Shown one piece after another: positions 34,158 to 44,920 of a stretch of DNA of 64,000 nt. The stretch's first letter is position 1, and every line of letters begins with the position of its first letter. Location of the stretch: positions 248,001 to 312,000 of the forward strand of contig NZ_LS483440.1 in the NCBI RefSeq assembly GCF_900476045.1, written 5' to 3'. Under the pieces are notes generated by a model, which saw only the letters and a program-made list of their open reading frames with translations, ran no database searches and had not been told where the DNA came from. A program made the translations under genes and the position numbers. Origin of the DNA: Gemella morbillorum (GTDB taxonomy: Bacteria; Bacillota; Bacilli; Staphylococcales; Gemellaceae).

Positions 34158-35849
34158 TTAGAATTTTGATGTATCGACAGAGTCAATATATTTTTTAAGC
34201 TCTGGAACGATATTTGAGATTGTGCCACTTTCGAATGGATTTTCTAAGTTTGCTTCTTTTACAAGTTCTGTAAATGGTTTTGTACCACCAAGTCTACATA
34301 GGTGTAAGTATTCTTTCCATGCTTTCTCACGATTGTCGTTTGCTTTTTTCCAAAATTGGAAGGCGCAAACTTGTGCAAGTGTATAATCAATGTAGTAAAA
34401 TGGCATACCAAATAAATGTCCTTGGCGATAGAAGAATAATCCTTCATCAAGTTCTGGAATATCTTCATAGTAACGAGAAGGAAGATATTTTTTCTCTATT
34501 TCTAACCATTTCTTACGACGTTCTAATGGAGAAAGCTCTGGATTTTCATAAATTATATGTTGGAATTCGTCTACTGTTACACCGTAAGGTAGGAATTTAA
34601 GAGAACCTGTAAGGTGATAGTACTTGAATTTTTCTGTGTCTTCTTTGAAGAATAAGTCCATCCAAGGCCAAGTTAAATATTCCATACTCATAGAATGAAT
34701 TTCACATGCTTCGAATGTTGGCCAAATGTAATCTGGCATATAGTTGCGACTTTCATAAACTTGGAATGCATGTCCTGCTTCATGAGTTAATACTTCTGCA
34801 TCATGTGGAGTACCATTGAAGTTTGCAAAAATAAATGGTGCTTTATAATCTGCAAGGAAGGTACAGTAACCACCACCTGCTTTTCCAGGTTTAGTATCAA
34901 GGTCTAATAAATTGTTTTCGGTCATAAATGTAAAGAATTCATCAGTTTCTGGTGATAATTCTTTATACATTGTTTTTGCGGCATTAACTAAGTAAGGGCG
35001 GTCTCCTTTTGGAGTAGGATTGCCTGATTTGAAGTTAACACCTTCATCATGAAATGATAAACTTTCTAAACCTAAACGCTTAGCTTGGTCTTTTTTGATT
35101 TTTTCTACTAACGGAACTATTTCTTCAAAAATTTGCTTTCTATAATTAGCAACATCTTTGGCGTTATAGTCAGTGCGACGTAGGCGTAGGTAAGCTACTT
35201 CAACGAAGTTATCAAAACCAAGTTTTTTAGCGATTCGTGTACGAACTTTAATCATGCGATCATAAATACTATCGTATTGTTCTAAGTTGTCTTTGAAAAA
35301 TTTAGCAACTGCTTTTGCTGCTGCATGGCGAACTTCACGATTAGCATCTTGTGTATATTTAGCCATTGCGCTTAGATTATGTTCACCATTATCGAACGGG
35401 ATTCTTGCACTTGATGTAAGTTTTGTATATTCTGATGAAAGTTTATTTTCTTCTTTTAAATCATCGATGATTTCATCACTAAATACTTTTAATGTAGTTT
35501 CAATAAGATTAAAGTAATGTTCACCAATTTCTTTTTTTAATTCATCTTTAAATTTAGAATTATACATTTCTTTATTGAATTTACTCTGTAGAGATGATAG
35601 TTCAGGAGAGAATTCGTCCCAAAATTCTCTTTCTCCCTCATAGAATTTATCAGTTGTATCAATAGTAGCACGAATTTCTACTAATGTCGACATAGTTTCT
35701 AGGTGTTCACGAAGTTTATTGTATTCATAAAAAATTTCTAAAGTTTCTTTTGTACTATTAGCTGAGATAAGACGAGCTATAAGATTAGATAATTGAACTT
35801 TTACGTCTTCTACATTAGGTCTAGTATATTGGTAATTTTCAAAAGTCAT
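34158..35849 (-). CDS. M3 family oligoendopeptidase
   Basis: A 563-residue zinc peptidase of the PepF/M3 group that cuts short peptides in the cytosol. The zinc site HEAGH lies in DAEVLTHEAGHAFQVYESR near residue 355, with the downstream Glu ligand in PTFEACEIHSMSMEYL. The rest is the all-helical M3 fold. The length matches the subgroup of about 560 residues rather than the 600-residue PepF. ATG 35849 follows AGGAGG; an in-frame TTG six bases earlier is not needed. Confidence 0.92.
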   Translation of the reverse strand: MTFENYQYTRPNVEDVKVQLSNLIARLISANSTKETLEIFYEYNKLREHLETMSTLVEIRATIDTTDKFYEGEREFWDEFSPELSSLQSKFNKEMYNSKFKDELKKEIGEHYFNLIETTLKVFSDEIIDDLKEENKLSSEYTKLTSSARIPFDNGEHNLSAMAKYTQDANREVRHAAAKAVAKFFKDNLEQYDSIYDRMIKVRTRIAKKLGFDNFVEVAYLRLRRTDYNAKDVANYRKQIFEEIVPLVEKIKKDQAKRLGLESLSFHDEGVNFKSGNPTPKGDRPYLVNAAKTMYKELSPETDEFFTFMTENNLLDLDTKPGKAGGGYCTFLADYKAPFIFANFNGTPHDAEVLTHEAGHAFQVYESRNYMPDYIWPTFEACEIHSMSMEYLTWPWMDLFFKEDTEKFKYYHLTGSLKFLPYGVTVDEFQHIIYENPELSPLERRKKWLEIEKKYLPSRYYEDIPELDEGLFFYRQGHLFGMPFYYIDYTLAQVCAFQFWKKANDNREKAWKEYLHLCRLGGTKPFTELVKEANLENPFESGTISNIVPELKKYIDSVDTSKF

Positions 35850-36187
35850 AATCAACCTCCTAAATTAATTTATTAATTATCAATATTATTATGATACCAT
35901 GAAAGGTGAAAAAACACAAAAATAGCTTTCAGGAGATTTATAAATAATAAGTAATACCATAAAGAATAATGAGTAGTTAATTTTTTTTGTAATATAGTAG
36001 GAAAATTTTTATAAAAGGATTAAATACGAGTTATTATTATGTGGGATATGCTATTTTTAATGCAGAAGATTTAGATATTAATAATAATTAGGATAATGAA
36101 TTTTCAGGGTAGAAAAGTATATAAAGTAAGTTTTATAGTTGGAATTATATTTTTGATTTTGAAGTAGTCGAAAGTAATGTTCCAACT

Positions 36188-36218
36188 TTTCATTATTAGC
36201 AGCAACCTAATAATGAAA
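36188..36218. repeat. Perfect 12-bp inverted repeat before def
   Basis: TTTCATTATTAG (36188-36199) and CTAATAATGAAA (36207-36218) with spacer CAGCAAC. It may be the terminator of a lost gene or an operator next to the def promoter. Confidence 0.6.
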
Positions 36219-36228
36219 TCTTTGCCTT

Positions 36229-36257
36229 TTGACATTCATTGTTATTTATGAAATAAT
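36229..36257 (+). promoter_or_regulatory. def promoter
   Basis: TTGACA (36229-36234), 17 bases, AATAAT (36252-36257). The -35 box is perfect; the -10 box is weaker. Confidence 0.5.
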
Positions 36258-36314
36258 TGTACTATGATATAAAGAAGTATTTAGTATAGTAAAAAGAAAT
36301 AAAGGAGAAAAATT

Positions 36315-36869
36315 TTGATTACAACAAAAGATATAATTATAGATCCACATGATACTTTGCGTGCAAGAGCTGAAGAAGTAAAAGCGCCTATTTCAGACGA
36401 AGATAAAGCGACTCTGAGAGGTTTATTGGAGTATGTTATTGCTTCTCAAGATGATGAAAAAGCGGAAAAATTAGGGTTGAAACCAGGAATAGGGTTAGCT
36501 GCACCTCAAATTAATGTTTCTAAGCGTATGATTGCTGTTCATATTCCAGATGATGAAAATCCAGAAAATACAGTATCTTATGCTTTGTATAACCCGAAAA
36601 TTATCTCAAATTCTGTAGCTAAATGTTATTTAGCAGGAGGGGAAGGATGTCTATCGGTAGATAAGGAAATACAAGGATATGTACCAAGATATTCTAAAAT
36701 TAAGGTTGTTGGTTATAATGAAAATGATGAAAAAATAACTTTAACATTAACTGATTTACCATCAATTTGTTTCCAACATGAAATAGACCATTTAAATGGT
36801 ATAATGTTTTATGATCATATTAACAAAGAAAATCCATTTGACGTACCAGCAGAATACGAAAAACTATAA
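36315..36869 (+). CDS. def: Peptide deformylase
   Basis: The 184-residue metalloenzyme removes the formyl group from new proteins. All three motifs are present: GIGLAAPQI (near residue 58), EGCLS (near 114) and QHEIDHLNG (near 156). The sequence follows the long Gram-positive type 2 deformylases throughout. Translation starts at TTG 36315, eight bases after AAAGGAG; the next ATG is far inside the conserved part, so the TTG is the true start. Confidence 0.95.
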   Translation: MITTKDIIIDPHDTLRARAEEVKAPISDEDKATLRGLLEYVIASQDDEKAEKLGLKPGIGLAAPQINVSKRMIAVHIPDDENPENTVSYALYNPKIISNSVAKCYLAGGEGCLSVDKEIQGYVPRYSKIKVVGYNENDEKITLTLTDLPSICFQHEIDHLNGIMFYDHINKENPFDVPAEYEKL

Positions 36870-37004
36870 TAAATATTAAAGGACGATATAAAGAAGTTAC
36901 TTTATATTGTTCTTCTTTTATGTAAAATTTCTTGTGGTAATTGTCTTTTTCAAAAAAGAGTGTTATACTTAAAATATATATAACACAAGGAAGGGGATTT
37001 ACTC

Positions 37005-37451
37005 ATGAAAAGAATATTAAAGGCAATTTCTATTTTGTTACTTGCGTTTTTAGTAGGATGCTCTGGAACTAAAGAAGAAACAAAAGTCTACACTAAACAA
37101 CAAAAAGGTGTAACGATGGAATTAACATTTTATTACAAAGGTGATAAAGTGGTAAAACAAACTTCAAAAAATACTATTGTTTATGCTGATTTAGGTCTAA
37201 CTAAAGAGCAGGTGAAAAAACAATTAGATCCAGTTGCTAAAAAATATCAAGGAATAGAAGGCTTAGAGGATAAGCTAGATTTCCAAGAGACTCAAGTAGT
37301 AGAGAATTTAACTATAGATTATACAAAAGCTAAGTTAAGTCAATTAAAAGGAATACCTGGTATAACTATAGAAGCAGAAGATGGCCAAGATGTAAGTATG
37401 AAAAAATCAGAAGAACTGCTTAAGCAACAAGGGTTCACTGAGAAAAAATAA
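37005..37451 (+). CDS. DUF1307 (YehR-like) lipoprotein, first copy
   Basis: A 148-residue lipoprotein. The signal peptide ends in the lipobox LVGC with the lipid-bearing Cys at residue 19. The mature part has the family pattern KVYTKQQKGVTMELTFYYKGDKVVKQ and a C-terminal KKSEELLKQQGF. Function is unknown. Two related genes lie on the other strand at 38761 and 39229, with prfB between. AGGAAGGGG precedes the start. Confidence 0.85.
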   Translation: MKRILKAISILLLAFLVGCSGTKEETKVYTKQQKGVTMELTFYYKGDKVVKQTSKNTIVYADLGLTKEQVKKQLDPVAKKYQGIEGLEDKLDFQETQVVENLTIDYTKAKLSQLKGIPGITIEAEDGQDVSMKKSEELLKQQGFTEKK

Positions 37452-37494
37452 AAGTATAGACCTCTCAATATCAGAGAGGTCTATACTTTTATAA
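37448..37494. terminator. Bidirectional terminator between lipoprotein and prfB
   Basis: A 17-bp perfect stem: AAAAGTATAGACCTCTC pairs with GAGAGGTCTATACTTTT around a 7-base loop. It serves both convergent genes. Confidence 0.9.
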
Positions 37495-38607
37495 TATTTC
37501 CTTTTGTTTCATATTGTAGTGAAGATAAGCATCAATAAAATCGATAATTTCTCCATCCATTACTTTATCTATGGTAGATACTTCATAGTTAGTTCTATGA
37601 TCTTTAACCATCGTATATGGGGTAAATACATAAGAACGTATTTGCGAGCCCCAACCAATATCTTTTTGTTCACCACGGATAGATGCAAGCTCGCGTTCTT
37701 TTTCTTCTAATTCCAGTTGATGTAATTTTGATTTTAAGTTTTTCATCGCAAAGTCACGGTTTTTTATTTGGCTACGTTCTGCTTGAGATTGAACTACAAT
37801 ACCAGTAGGTAGGTGAGTAATACGGACAGCAGAGTCTGTCGTGTTGATATGCTGGCCTCCAGCGCCTTGTGCACGATAGGTATCTATTTTTAAATCTTCT
37901 ATATTAATTTCAATATTTGCTTCTTCATCAGAGAATTCTGGAATAACATCGATTGAGGCGAATGATGTATGACGTTTGCCTGATGGATCGAAAGGAGAAA
38001 TACGTACTACACGGTGAACTCCTTTTTCTCCTTTTAATAAACCATAGGCAAAATCACCTTCTATTTTTAATGTGGCAGACTTAACACCAGTAATATCACC
38101 AGATTGATAGTTTAGATAACTGTATGTAAGTCCTTGTTTTGAGAAAAATCGTTCATACATACGAAGCATAATTTCTGCCCAGTCTGTAGCGTCAGTTCCG
38201 CCAGCTCCTGCATGAATTTCTAAGATGGCAGTATTGTTATCATATTCTTCAGCGAATAATAGTCTAAAGCTAAAATCTTCTACCTGTTGTTTCAAGTCTC
38301 GAACAGTTTCTATAAGTTCTTGATAAATTTCTTCATCATCTTCATCATTTAAAAATTCTATCATTTCTTCGGAGTGATTTAGATAGTCAAGCATTGTGCT
38401 AAATTCGTCAAGTTCTTTTTTTATACTTTTTGATTCAGTAACTAATGTACTAGCAGTCTCGCTATCATTCCAAAAATCAGCATCAAGCATCATATTTTCT
38501 ATTTCAGCTACTCTTTGCTCTTTTTCTTCTATCTTTAATGAAGTTTTGAACTCTGATATTTGTTTATTTACTTCTTCCAATTCTTTTTTAAGTTCTATAA
38601 GTTCCAA
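37489..38607 (-). CDS. prfB: Peptide chain release factor 2, without programmed frameshift
   Basis: The 372-residue factor ends translation at UGA and UAA. The anticodon-like tripeptide is in VRISPFDPSGKRH, and the catalytic GGQ is in GAGGQHINTTDSAVRI. In most bacteria an in-frame UGA near codon 25 requires a +1 shift. Here residues 20-30 read FKTSLKIEEKE in one uninterrupted frame. The start is TTG 38607 with GAGG upstream; its first residues MELIELKKELEE align with the usual N-terminus. secA, the common partner, is not next to it. Confidence 0.95.
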   Translation of the reverse strand: MELIELKKELEEVNKQISEFKTSLKIEEKEQRVAEIENMMLDADFWNDSETASTLVTESKSIKKELDEFSTMLDYLNHSEEMIEFLNDEDDEEIYQELIETVRDLKQQVEDFSFRLLFAEEYDNNTAILEIHAGAGGTDATDWAEIMLRMYERFFSKQGLTYSYLNYQSGDITGVKSATLKIEGDFAYGLLKGEKGVHRVVRISPFDPSGKRHTSFASIDVIPEFSDEEANIEINIEDLKIDTYRAQGAGGQHINTTDSAVRITHLPTGIVVQSQAERSQIKNRDFAMKNLKSKLHQLELEEKERELASIRGEQKDIGWGSQIRSYVFTPYTMVKDHRTNYEVSTIDKVMDGEIIDFIDAYLHYNMKQKEIL

Positions 38608-38705
38608 ATTTGTTTACCTCACTGTATTTCGTTTAATATTATACAAGAATTTCTCTGAATATACAAGAAAGCTGAGAATAAAAACCATTTTTACTTATAT
38701 AATAA

Positions 38706-38754
38706 AAAACGTTCAAAAAATTAGACTATTAATTCTAACTTTTCAAACGCTAAT
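38706..38754 (-). terminator. Terminator of the lipoprotein pair
   Basis: On the minus strand AGCGTTTGAAAAGTTAGA pairs with TCTAATTTTTTGAACGTT around a short loop, followed by TTTT. Confidence 0.65.
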
Positions 38755-38760
38755 AAATTG

Positions 38761-39204
38761 TTATTTTTTCTCTACGCCACCAGCTTTTTTGATATTTTCC
38801 TCAACGTAGCATAATTTTCTTTCTTCACCTAAAGAAGAACCTTTAAGATGTAGACGATCTTTATCTTTATCAAAATCTACTTTATCAAAATCTAAATCCC
38901 ATGTAATTACTACTTTGTCGTCTTTTTTCTCTACATTATACGTAAGACCTTTGATATCTTTATTTTTTTCATCAATTGATTTTTTGATAGATTCAAAAGC
39001 AAAATTACTATCCGCACCAAGATCTTTAATATTAGATATAGTTTTTATCTTGTTTACGACATCTCCTTTATAAATAATAGTTGTTTCATTTTCTTGACCA
39101 TTTCCAAAAGTTGTAGTATATACTTTTGTTTTTTCGCTAGAACATGCTGTAAGCAAGAATAGTGTTGCAAGTAATGGTGTAATTAATTTTAATATTTTTT
39201 TCAT
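38761..39204 (-). CDS. DUF1307 (YehR-like) lipoprotein, second copy
   Basis: A 147-residue lipoprotein with lipobox LLTAC (Cys 21) and the family pattern KVYTTTFGNGQENETTIIYKGDVVNK. A Lys/Asp-rich middle (DLDFDKVDFDKDKDRLHL) precedes a C-terminus LCYVEENIKKAGGVEKK that is shared with the third copy. It lies 24 bases behind that gene, so the two form an operon. Function unknown. Confidence 0.83.
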   Translation of the reverse strand: MKKILKLITPLLATLFLLTACSSEKTKVYTTTFGNGQENETTIIYKGDVVNKIKTISNIKDLGADSNFAFESIKKSIDEKNKDIKGLTYNVEKKDDKVVITWDLDFDKVDFDKDKDRLHLKGSSLGEERKLCYVEENIKKAGGVEKK

Positions 39205-39228
39205 TTTTTCACCTCAATATAATTTGTA

Positions 39229-39672
39229 TTATTTTTTCTCAGTAGCGCCTTCTTTTTTAAGGTTATTTTCTACATTACTTAACTTTCTTTCATTTTCAAG
39301 TGTAGCAGAACCTGATAGATGGATTCTTCCTCTATATGTTTCAAAATCTAGTTTATTGTAGTCAGTTTCAGTAGTAAGAACAATTTTTCCATCTTTAATT
39401 TCAGCAGAGCGCGTATATCCATCGAAATTTGGTTTCTTTAAAAAAGATTTTTTGACTGTTTCTAGAGCGCTATCTAGGTTTGAAACATTATTATTTAGAG
39501 TTGAAACAGTAATGACTTTATTTACCGTATCGCCCTTATAATAAATAGTAGATACATGTTCTTGATTATTACTTGTTTCTGTATAAACTTTTGTCTTTTC
39601 CTTGCTACCACAAGCTGTTAATAATAGTGCAACAGATAAAAGTAAGGCACAGAATTTAAATATTTTTTTCAT
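39229..39672 (-). CDS. DUF1307 (YehR-like) lipoprotein, third copy
   Basis: A 147-residue lipoprotein with lipobox LLTAC (Cys 21). KVYTETSNNQEHVSTIYYKG and LSNVENNLKKEGATEKK follow the second copy closely, which points to tandem duplication. It is the first gene of the minus-strand pair, with GAGGTG before its start. The divergent neighbour is hrcA. Confidence 0.83.
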   Translation of the reverse strand: MKKIFKFCALLLSVALLLTACGSKEKTKVYTETSNNQEHVSTIYYKGDTVNKVITVSTLNNNVSNLDSALETVKKSFLKKPNFDGYTRSAEIKDGKIVLTTETDYNKLDFETYRGRIHLSGSATLENERKLSNVENNLKKEGATEKK

Positions 39673-39849
39673 TATAACACCTCTTATTCTATTGTATTAG
39701 TATCCATTATATCACACTAAAATAATAAGTGAAAATAATAAGTGAAAATAATAAGTTAAAACGTTAATTTACTTTTTAACTTTAATTTAATAATATAAAT
39801 TAAAATTACAAGAACAGTTATTTCAAGTGTTTGTTGCATAAAAAACAAA

Positions 39850-39866
39850 AGTCAAAAAAAGTCAAA
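39850..39866. promoter_or_regulatory. CtsR-like box (direct)
   Basis: AGTCAAAAAAAGTCAAA fits the CtsR tandem heptad GGTCAAAnAnRGTCAAA except for the first base. It lies 20 bases before the hrcA -35 box. Confidence 0.6.
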
Positions 39867-39884
39867 AAAACTTTTCGAAAATCT

Positions 39885-39901
39885 ATTGACTTTTTTTGAC
39901 T
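39885..39901. promoter_or_regulatory. CtsR-like box (inverted) over the -35 box
   Basis: ATTGACTTTTTTTGACT reads on the other strand as AGTCAAAAAAAGTCAAT, with two mismatches to the CtsR consensus at its ends. It covers the -35 box of the hrcA promoter. Confidence 0.55.
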
Positions 39902-39914
39902 AAAATGATATATT
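39886..39914 (+). promoter_or_regulatory. hrcA-grpE-dnaK-dnaJ promoter
   Basis: TTGACT (39886-39891), 17 bases, TATATT (39909-39914). CIRCE starts 11 bases further on. Confidence 0.7.
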
Positions 39915-39924
39915 AATAATGTGA

Positions 39925-39951
39925 TTAGCACTTGAGTGTCTTGAGTGCTAA
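39925..39951. promoter_or_regulatory. CIRCE element, HrcA operator
   Basis: TTAGCACTT, nine bases, GAGTGCTAA. This is the CIRCE inverted repeat with one mismatch in the left arm. It lies 27 bases before the hrcA start. Confidence 0.95.
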
Positions 39952-39978
39952 AATCACAAATGAAGATAGGTGATGAAA

Positions 39979-40992
39979 ATGTTAATAGACAGACAAGTAC
40001 TTATTCTTCAATCTATAGTAGAAAATTTTATAACTACTAATCAACCTGTTGGATCTAAGCAACTAGCTGAGAATATCGATTTTAGTTCGGCGACTATCAG
40101 AAACGATATGAGCAAACTTGAGAAAGAAGGGTTGATAAAGAAAACACATATTTCATCAGGGCGTGTTCCGTCGGAAAAAGGTTATCGTTATTATGTAGAT
40201 TATATAAAGAAAGAATATGAGCTTACTAATAATGATAATGAAAAATTAAAGGAACTTATAAGCGGTGATTATGTTTCAGAGGATAACTATTTAGAAAAAA
40301 ATGCTATAATTTTATCTGATTTAACTGATTGTACGGCGGTTATACTTGCTCCGACAAAGACAGATAGGCGGATAAATAAAATAGAAGTTATACTCCTTAG
40401 TAGTAGAAGTATTCTTGTTATATTGATAACTAATATAGGAGAAGTTTTTCAACAAAACTATAAACTTGATGCAGATTTTACTGAAAATGATATAGCAGAG
40501 GTTAATAAACTTCTTCAAAGTTATTTTTATGATGTTGATATGGCAACAGCCCATGTAATTATTCACGGAGAGCTAGAAAAATATTTGAAAACTCGAGTTA
40601 ATAATTATGACATGATAGTTGTTGCATTAAATAGATTACTTCAACATAAAATTAAGAAGACTGTAGCGTTGGGTGGTAAGTATAATTTATTAAAACAACC
40701 TGATATAGATAATGTAGAAAAATTAAAAGAAGTAGTATCGCTCTTAGAAGATGATAAAATAGTCGAATTGCTAGATAGTAGCATAGATGCTAATAGTTCA
40801 GATACTTGTATAAAAATAGGAAAGGAACTTGCATTAGATAATTTGGCAGATTTATCGCTGGTATCTAGTAAATATAATACATCAAAAGGTCAAGGTGTTA
40901 TCGCCGTATTTGGACCGAAGAGAATGGACTATTCAAAAATTATGACACTAATTGGTTGTGTCAGAGATAATTTAAATAATAATTTGAAATAA
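39979..40992 (+). CDS. hrcA: Heat-inducible repressor HrcA
   Basis: The 337-residue repressor binds CIRCE and controls class I heat-shock genes; its activity depends on GroEL. The winged helix covers residues 1-75 (RQVLILQSIVENFI, PVGSKQLAE, SSATIRNDMSKLEKEGLI), followed by SGRVPSEKGYRYYVDY and a GAF-like and dimer part ending in GQGVIAVFGPKRMDYSK. ATG 39979 gives the usual MLIDRQ start, with AGGTGA six bases before; upstream GTG and ATG codons are also in frame. First gene of the operon. Confidence 0.95.
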   Translation: MLIDRQVLILQSIVENFITTNQPVGSKQLAENIDFSSATIRNDMSKLEKEGLIKKTHISSGRVPSEKGYRYYVDYIKKEYELTNNDNEKLKELISGDYVSEDNYLEKNAIILSDLTDCTAVILAPTKTDRRINKIEVILLSSRSILVILITNIGEVFQQNYKLDADFTENDIAEVNKLLQSYFYDVDMATAHVIIHGELEKYLKTRVNNYDMIVVALNRLLQHKIKKTVALGGKYNLLKQPDIDNVEKLKEVVSLLEDDKIVELLDSSIDANSSDTCIKIGKELALDNLADLSLVSSKYNTSKGQGVIAVFGPKRMDYSKIMTLIGCVRDNLNNNLK

Positions 40993-41006
40993 TTTAGGAG
41001 GTAGAG

Positions 41007-41570
41007 ATGACTACTGAAGAAAAAAATGAAAATCTACAAGAAGAAGTAGTTGAAGAGAGTTCTGAAAATGCTGAAGAGACTACAGAAGTAGTAGAAGAAA
41101 AAACAGCAGAAGAACTGCTTCAAGAAAAAATAGAAAAATTAGAAGAAGAGGTAAAAGCTTCTGAAGATAAATATTTACGACTTTATGCGGAGTTTGAAAA
41201 TTTTAAACGTCGTAAAAATCAAGAAATTGAAACGAATAATATTTATAAGAGTCAAAAAGTTATCACAGAAATTTTACCAAGTTTAGATAATTTGGAAAGA
41301 GCATTACAAGTAGACAGCGATAATGAAGAAGTGAAGGCTCTTCGTAAAGGTGTAGAAATGGTCTACGAAGGAATATTAAATGTTTTGAAAACTGAAGGTG
41401 TAGAAGAAGTAGAAACTGAAAATGTTCAGTTCGATCCAAATATTCATCATGCGGTAATGCAAGGTGAAGAAAGTGATAAGGAAAGTGGAGTGATTTTAGA
41501 TACTTTCCAAAAAGGATATAAATTAAAAGATAGAGTAATTCGTCCAGCAATGGTGAAAGTTAACCAGTAG
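41007..41570 (+). CDS. grpE: GrpE nucleotide exchange factor
   Basis: The 187-residue cochaperone exchanges ADP for ATP on DnaK. A Glu-rich N-terminus (residues 1-45) leads into a long coiled coil (KIEKLEEEVKASEDKYLRLYAEFENFKRR), then the beta wing with PNIHHAVMQ and KGYKLKDRVIRPAMVKV. AGGAGG precedes the start, 14 bases behind hrcA. Confidence 0.96.
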   Translation: MTTEEKNENLQEEVVEESSENAEETTEVVEEKTAEELLQEKIEKLEEEVKASEDKYLRLYAEFENFKRRKNQEIETNNIYKSQKVITEILPSLDNLERALQVDSDNEEVKALRKGVEMVYEGILNVLKTEGVEEVETENVQFDPNIHHAVMQGEESDKESGVILDTFQKGYKLKDRVIRPAMVKVNQ

Positions 41571-41664
41571 GCAGACGGATTAAAGATTAAATTAAGCAAT
41601 TAGAAATTTTGTTAGAATAAAATTATTTTAACAAATAGACATGAATTTTTTGAATAAATTATAG

Positions 41665-43506
<1,842 letters not shown>

Positions 43507-43522
43507 TAGAATATAAAGTAAA

Positions 43523-43553
43523 AGAGGGGAGCTGGACTTAGGTTCGCTCCCTC
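43523..43553 (+). other. Hairpin between dnaK and dnaJ
   Basis: GAGGGGAGC (43524-43532) pairs with GCTCCCTC (43546-43553), with one bulge. No T run follows. It may protect the 3' end of a dnaK transcript or lower dnaJ expression. Confidence 0.5.
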
Positions 43554-43578
43554 ATTTGAAATTATAGGAGAGGTAATA

Positions 43579-44736
43579 ATGGCTAAAAGAGATTATTATG
43601 AAGTGCTTGGTCTTAGTAAAGGAGCAAGTGCAGCAGAAATAAAAAAAGCATATCGTAAGCTATCAAAACAGTATCATCCGGATATAAATAAAGAGGAAGG
43701 TGCTGAAGAAAAATTCAAAGAAATCACAGAAGCATATGAAGTTCTAAGTGATGACAATAAAAAAGCTCAATATGATCAATTCGGCCATGCAGCTTTCGGT
43801 AATGGAGGTCAAGGAGGCTTCGGCGGAGCAGGAGGCTTTGGAGGAGGATTCCAAGGATTCTCTGGTGGATTTGATGATTTGGGAGATATATTCTCAAGTT
43901 TCTTTGGAGGAGGCGGTGGACGTCGTAATCCTAATGCACCTCGTCAAGGGGAAGATTTACTTCATAGAATGCATATTAGTTTTGAAGAATCTGTCTTTGG
44001 TACGAAAAAAACTATTAAACTTCGCAAAGATGTAGAGTGCGATCATTGTCACGGAACAGGAGCGAAAGATAGTTCATCTGTTACTACTTGTCAAAGATGT
44101 CACGGAACTGGACAAGAAGCTGTTATTCAAGATACACCATTTGGAAGAATGCAAAGCCAAAGAACATGTTCGGAATGTCAAGGACGTGGTAAAATTATAA
44201 AAGACAAATGTGCTCATTGCTTTGGTAAAGGATATAATAACCGTGAAGTAGAGTACGAAGTAGAGATTCCAGCAGGTATCAGTTCTGGTCAACGTGTTCG
44301 CCTTCAAGGTAAAGGTGGTGCAGGAGAAAATGGGGGACCAGCAGGTGATTTATTCATCGAAGTAAGTGTACCTGAGGATTCATATTTCCACAGAGAAGAT
44401 GATGATATCTACACAAAATTAACATTATCACCAGCACAAGCTGCTTTAGGAACAAAAATAGATGTTCGTACTTTAACAGGAGAGATTGAACTAACTGTTC
44501 CAGCAGGAACACAACACGGAAGAAAATTCCGCTTAGCAGGAAAAGGTGTAAAAAATGTTATGGGTTATGGTCAGGGTGATCATTACATCGTAGTATCAAT
44601 CGAGATTCCTAAAAATCTTTCAACACGTGAAAGAGAACTATATATGGAACTAGCAAAATTGAAAAATGAAAAAGTAAATGAAGATGAGAGCTTTTTAGAT
44701 AAAGTAAGCAGAAAAGCTAAAGATTTATTTGACTAA
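43579..44736 (+). CDS. dnaJ: DnaJ cochaperone
   Basis: The 385-residue type A J protein stimulates DnaK ATPase activity. The J domain at 1-70 includes the HPD motif in [12 protein letters not shown] Gly/Phe-rich linker follows at 75-115. Four zinc motifs lie in order: [24 protein letters not shown] and CAHCFGKG. The C-terminal substrate domains follow. GGAGAGG site upstream, 72 bases after dnaK. Last gene of the operon. Confidence 0.97.
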   Translation: MAKRDYYEVLGLSKGASAAEIKKAYRKLSKQYHPDINKEEGAEEKFKEITEAYEVLSDDNKKAQYDQFGHAAFGNGGQGGFGGAGGFGGGFQGFSGGFDDLGDIFSSFFGGGGGRRNPNAPRQGEDLLHRMHISFEESVFGTKKTIKLRKDVECDHCHGTGAKDSSSVTTCQRCHGTGQEAVIQDTPFGRMQSQRTCSECQGRGKIIKDKCAHCFGKGYNNREVEYEVEIPAGISSGQRVRLQGKGGAGENGGPAGDLFIEVSVPEDSYFHREDDDIYTKLTLSPAQAALGTKIDVRTLTGEIELTVPAGTQHGRKFRLAGKGVKNVMGYGQGDHYIVVSIEIPKNLSTRERELYMELAKLKNEKVNEDESFLDKVSRKAKDLFD

Positions 44737-44741
44737 AATAA

Positions 44742-44830
44742 TAAACCTTAAGTAGAAGAAAACTAACCTTTAGAGTTTAGATTATATAGATTTTTGAAGG
44801 TAGTTTAAAATACTTGAGGTTTTTTTATTT
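44742..44830 (+). terminator. Branched terminator of the heat-shock operon
   Basis: AAACCTTAAGTA (44744-44755) pairs with TACTTGAGGTTT (44811-44822) with one G-U pair, enclosing a second stem of ACTAACCTT and AAGGTAGT. A T run follows. Confidence 0.65.
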
Positions 44831-44843
44831 TTATTAAATTCAT

Positions 44844-44872
44844 TTGAATTTTTTGAAAATCCCTAGTAAAAT
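44844..44872 (+). promoter_or_regulatory. yhaM promoter
   Basis: TTGAAT (44844-44849), 17 bases, TAAAAT (44867-44872). Confidence 0.5.
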
Positions 44873-44920
44873 AGTATATGAAAAGCATAGTGGATTAAAT
44901 TTATTGAAAAGGAGAATAAA

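Larger units (their letters stand above)
35850..36314. other. Gene-poor gap with decayed coding traces
   Basis: About 460 AT-rich bases. Two short stretches read like protein but in different frames and with no ribosome binding sites: YYYVGYAIFNAEDLDINNN (about 36029-36090) and the 23-codon MNFQGRKVYKVSFIVGIIF frame at 36096-36167. A perfect 12-bp inverted repeat lies at 36188-36218, just before the def promoter. This looks like the remains of a lost gene. Confidence 0.4.

Noticed and set aside
38396-38809. Plus-strand frame opposite the start of prfB
   Set aside because: Ser/Phe-rich antisense reading of prfB and the intergenic hairpin; no ribosome binding site.
39715-39760. Short repeats of AATAATAAGTGAAA as a possible CRISPR-like array
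   Set aside because: Three imperfect copies of a 14-base AT-rich word without spacers are simple-sequence DNA; no array or cas gene is present.
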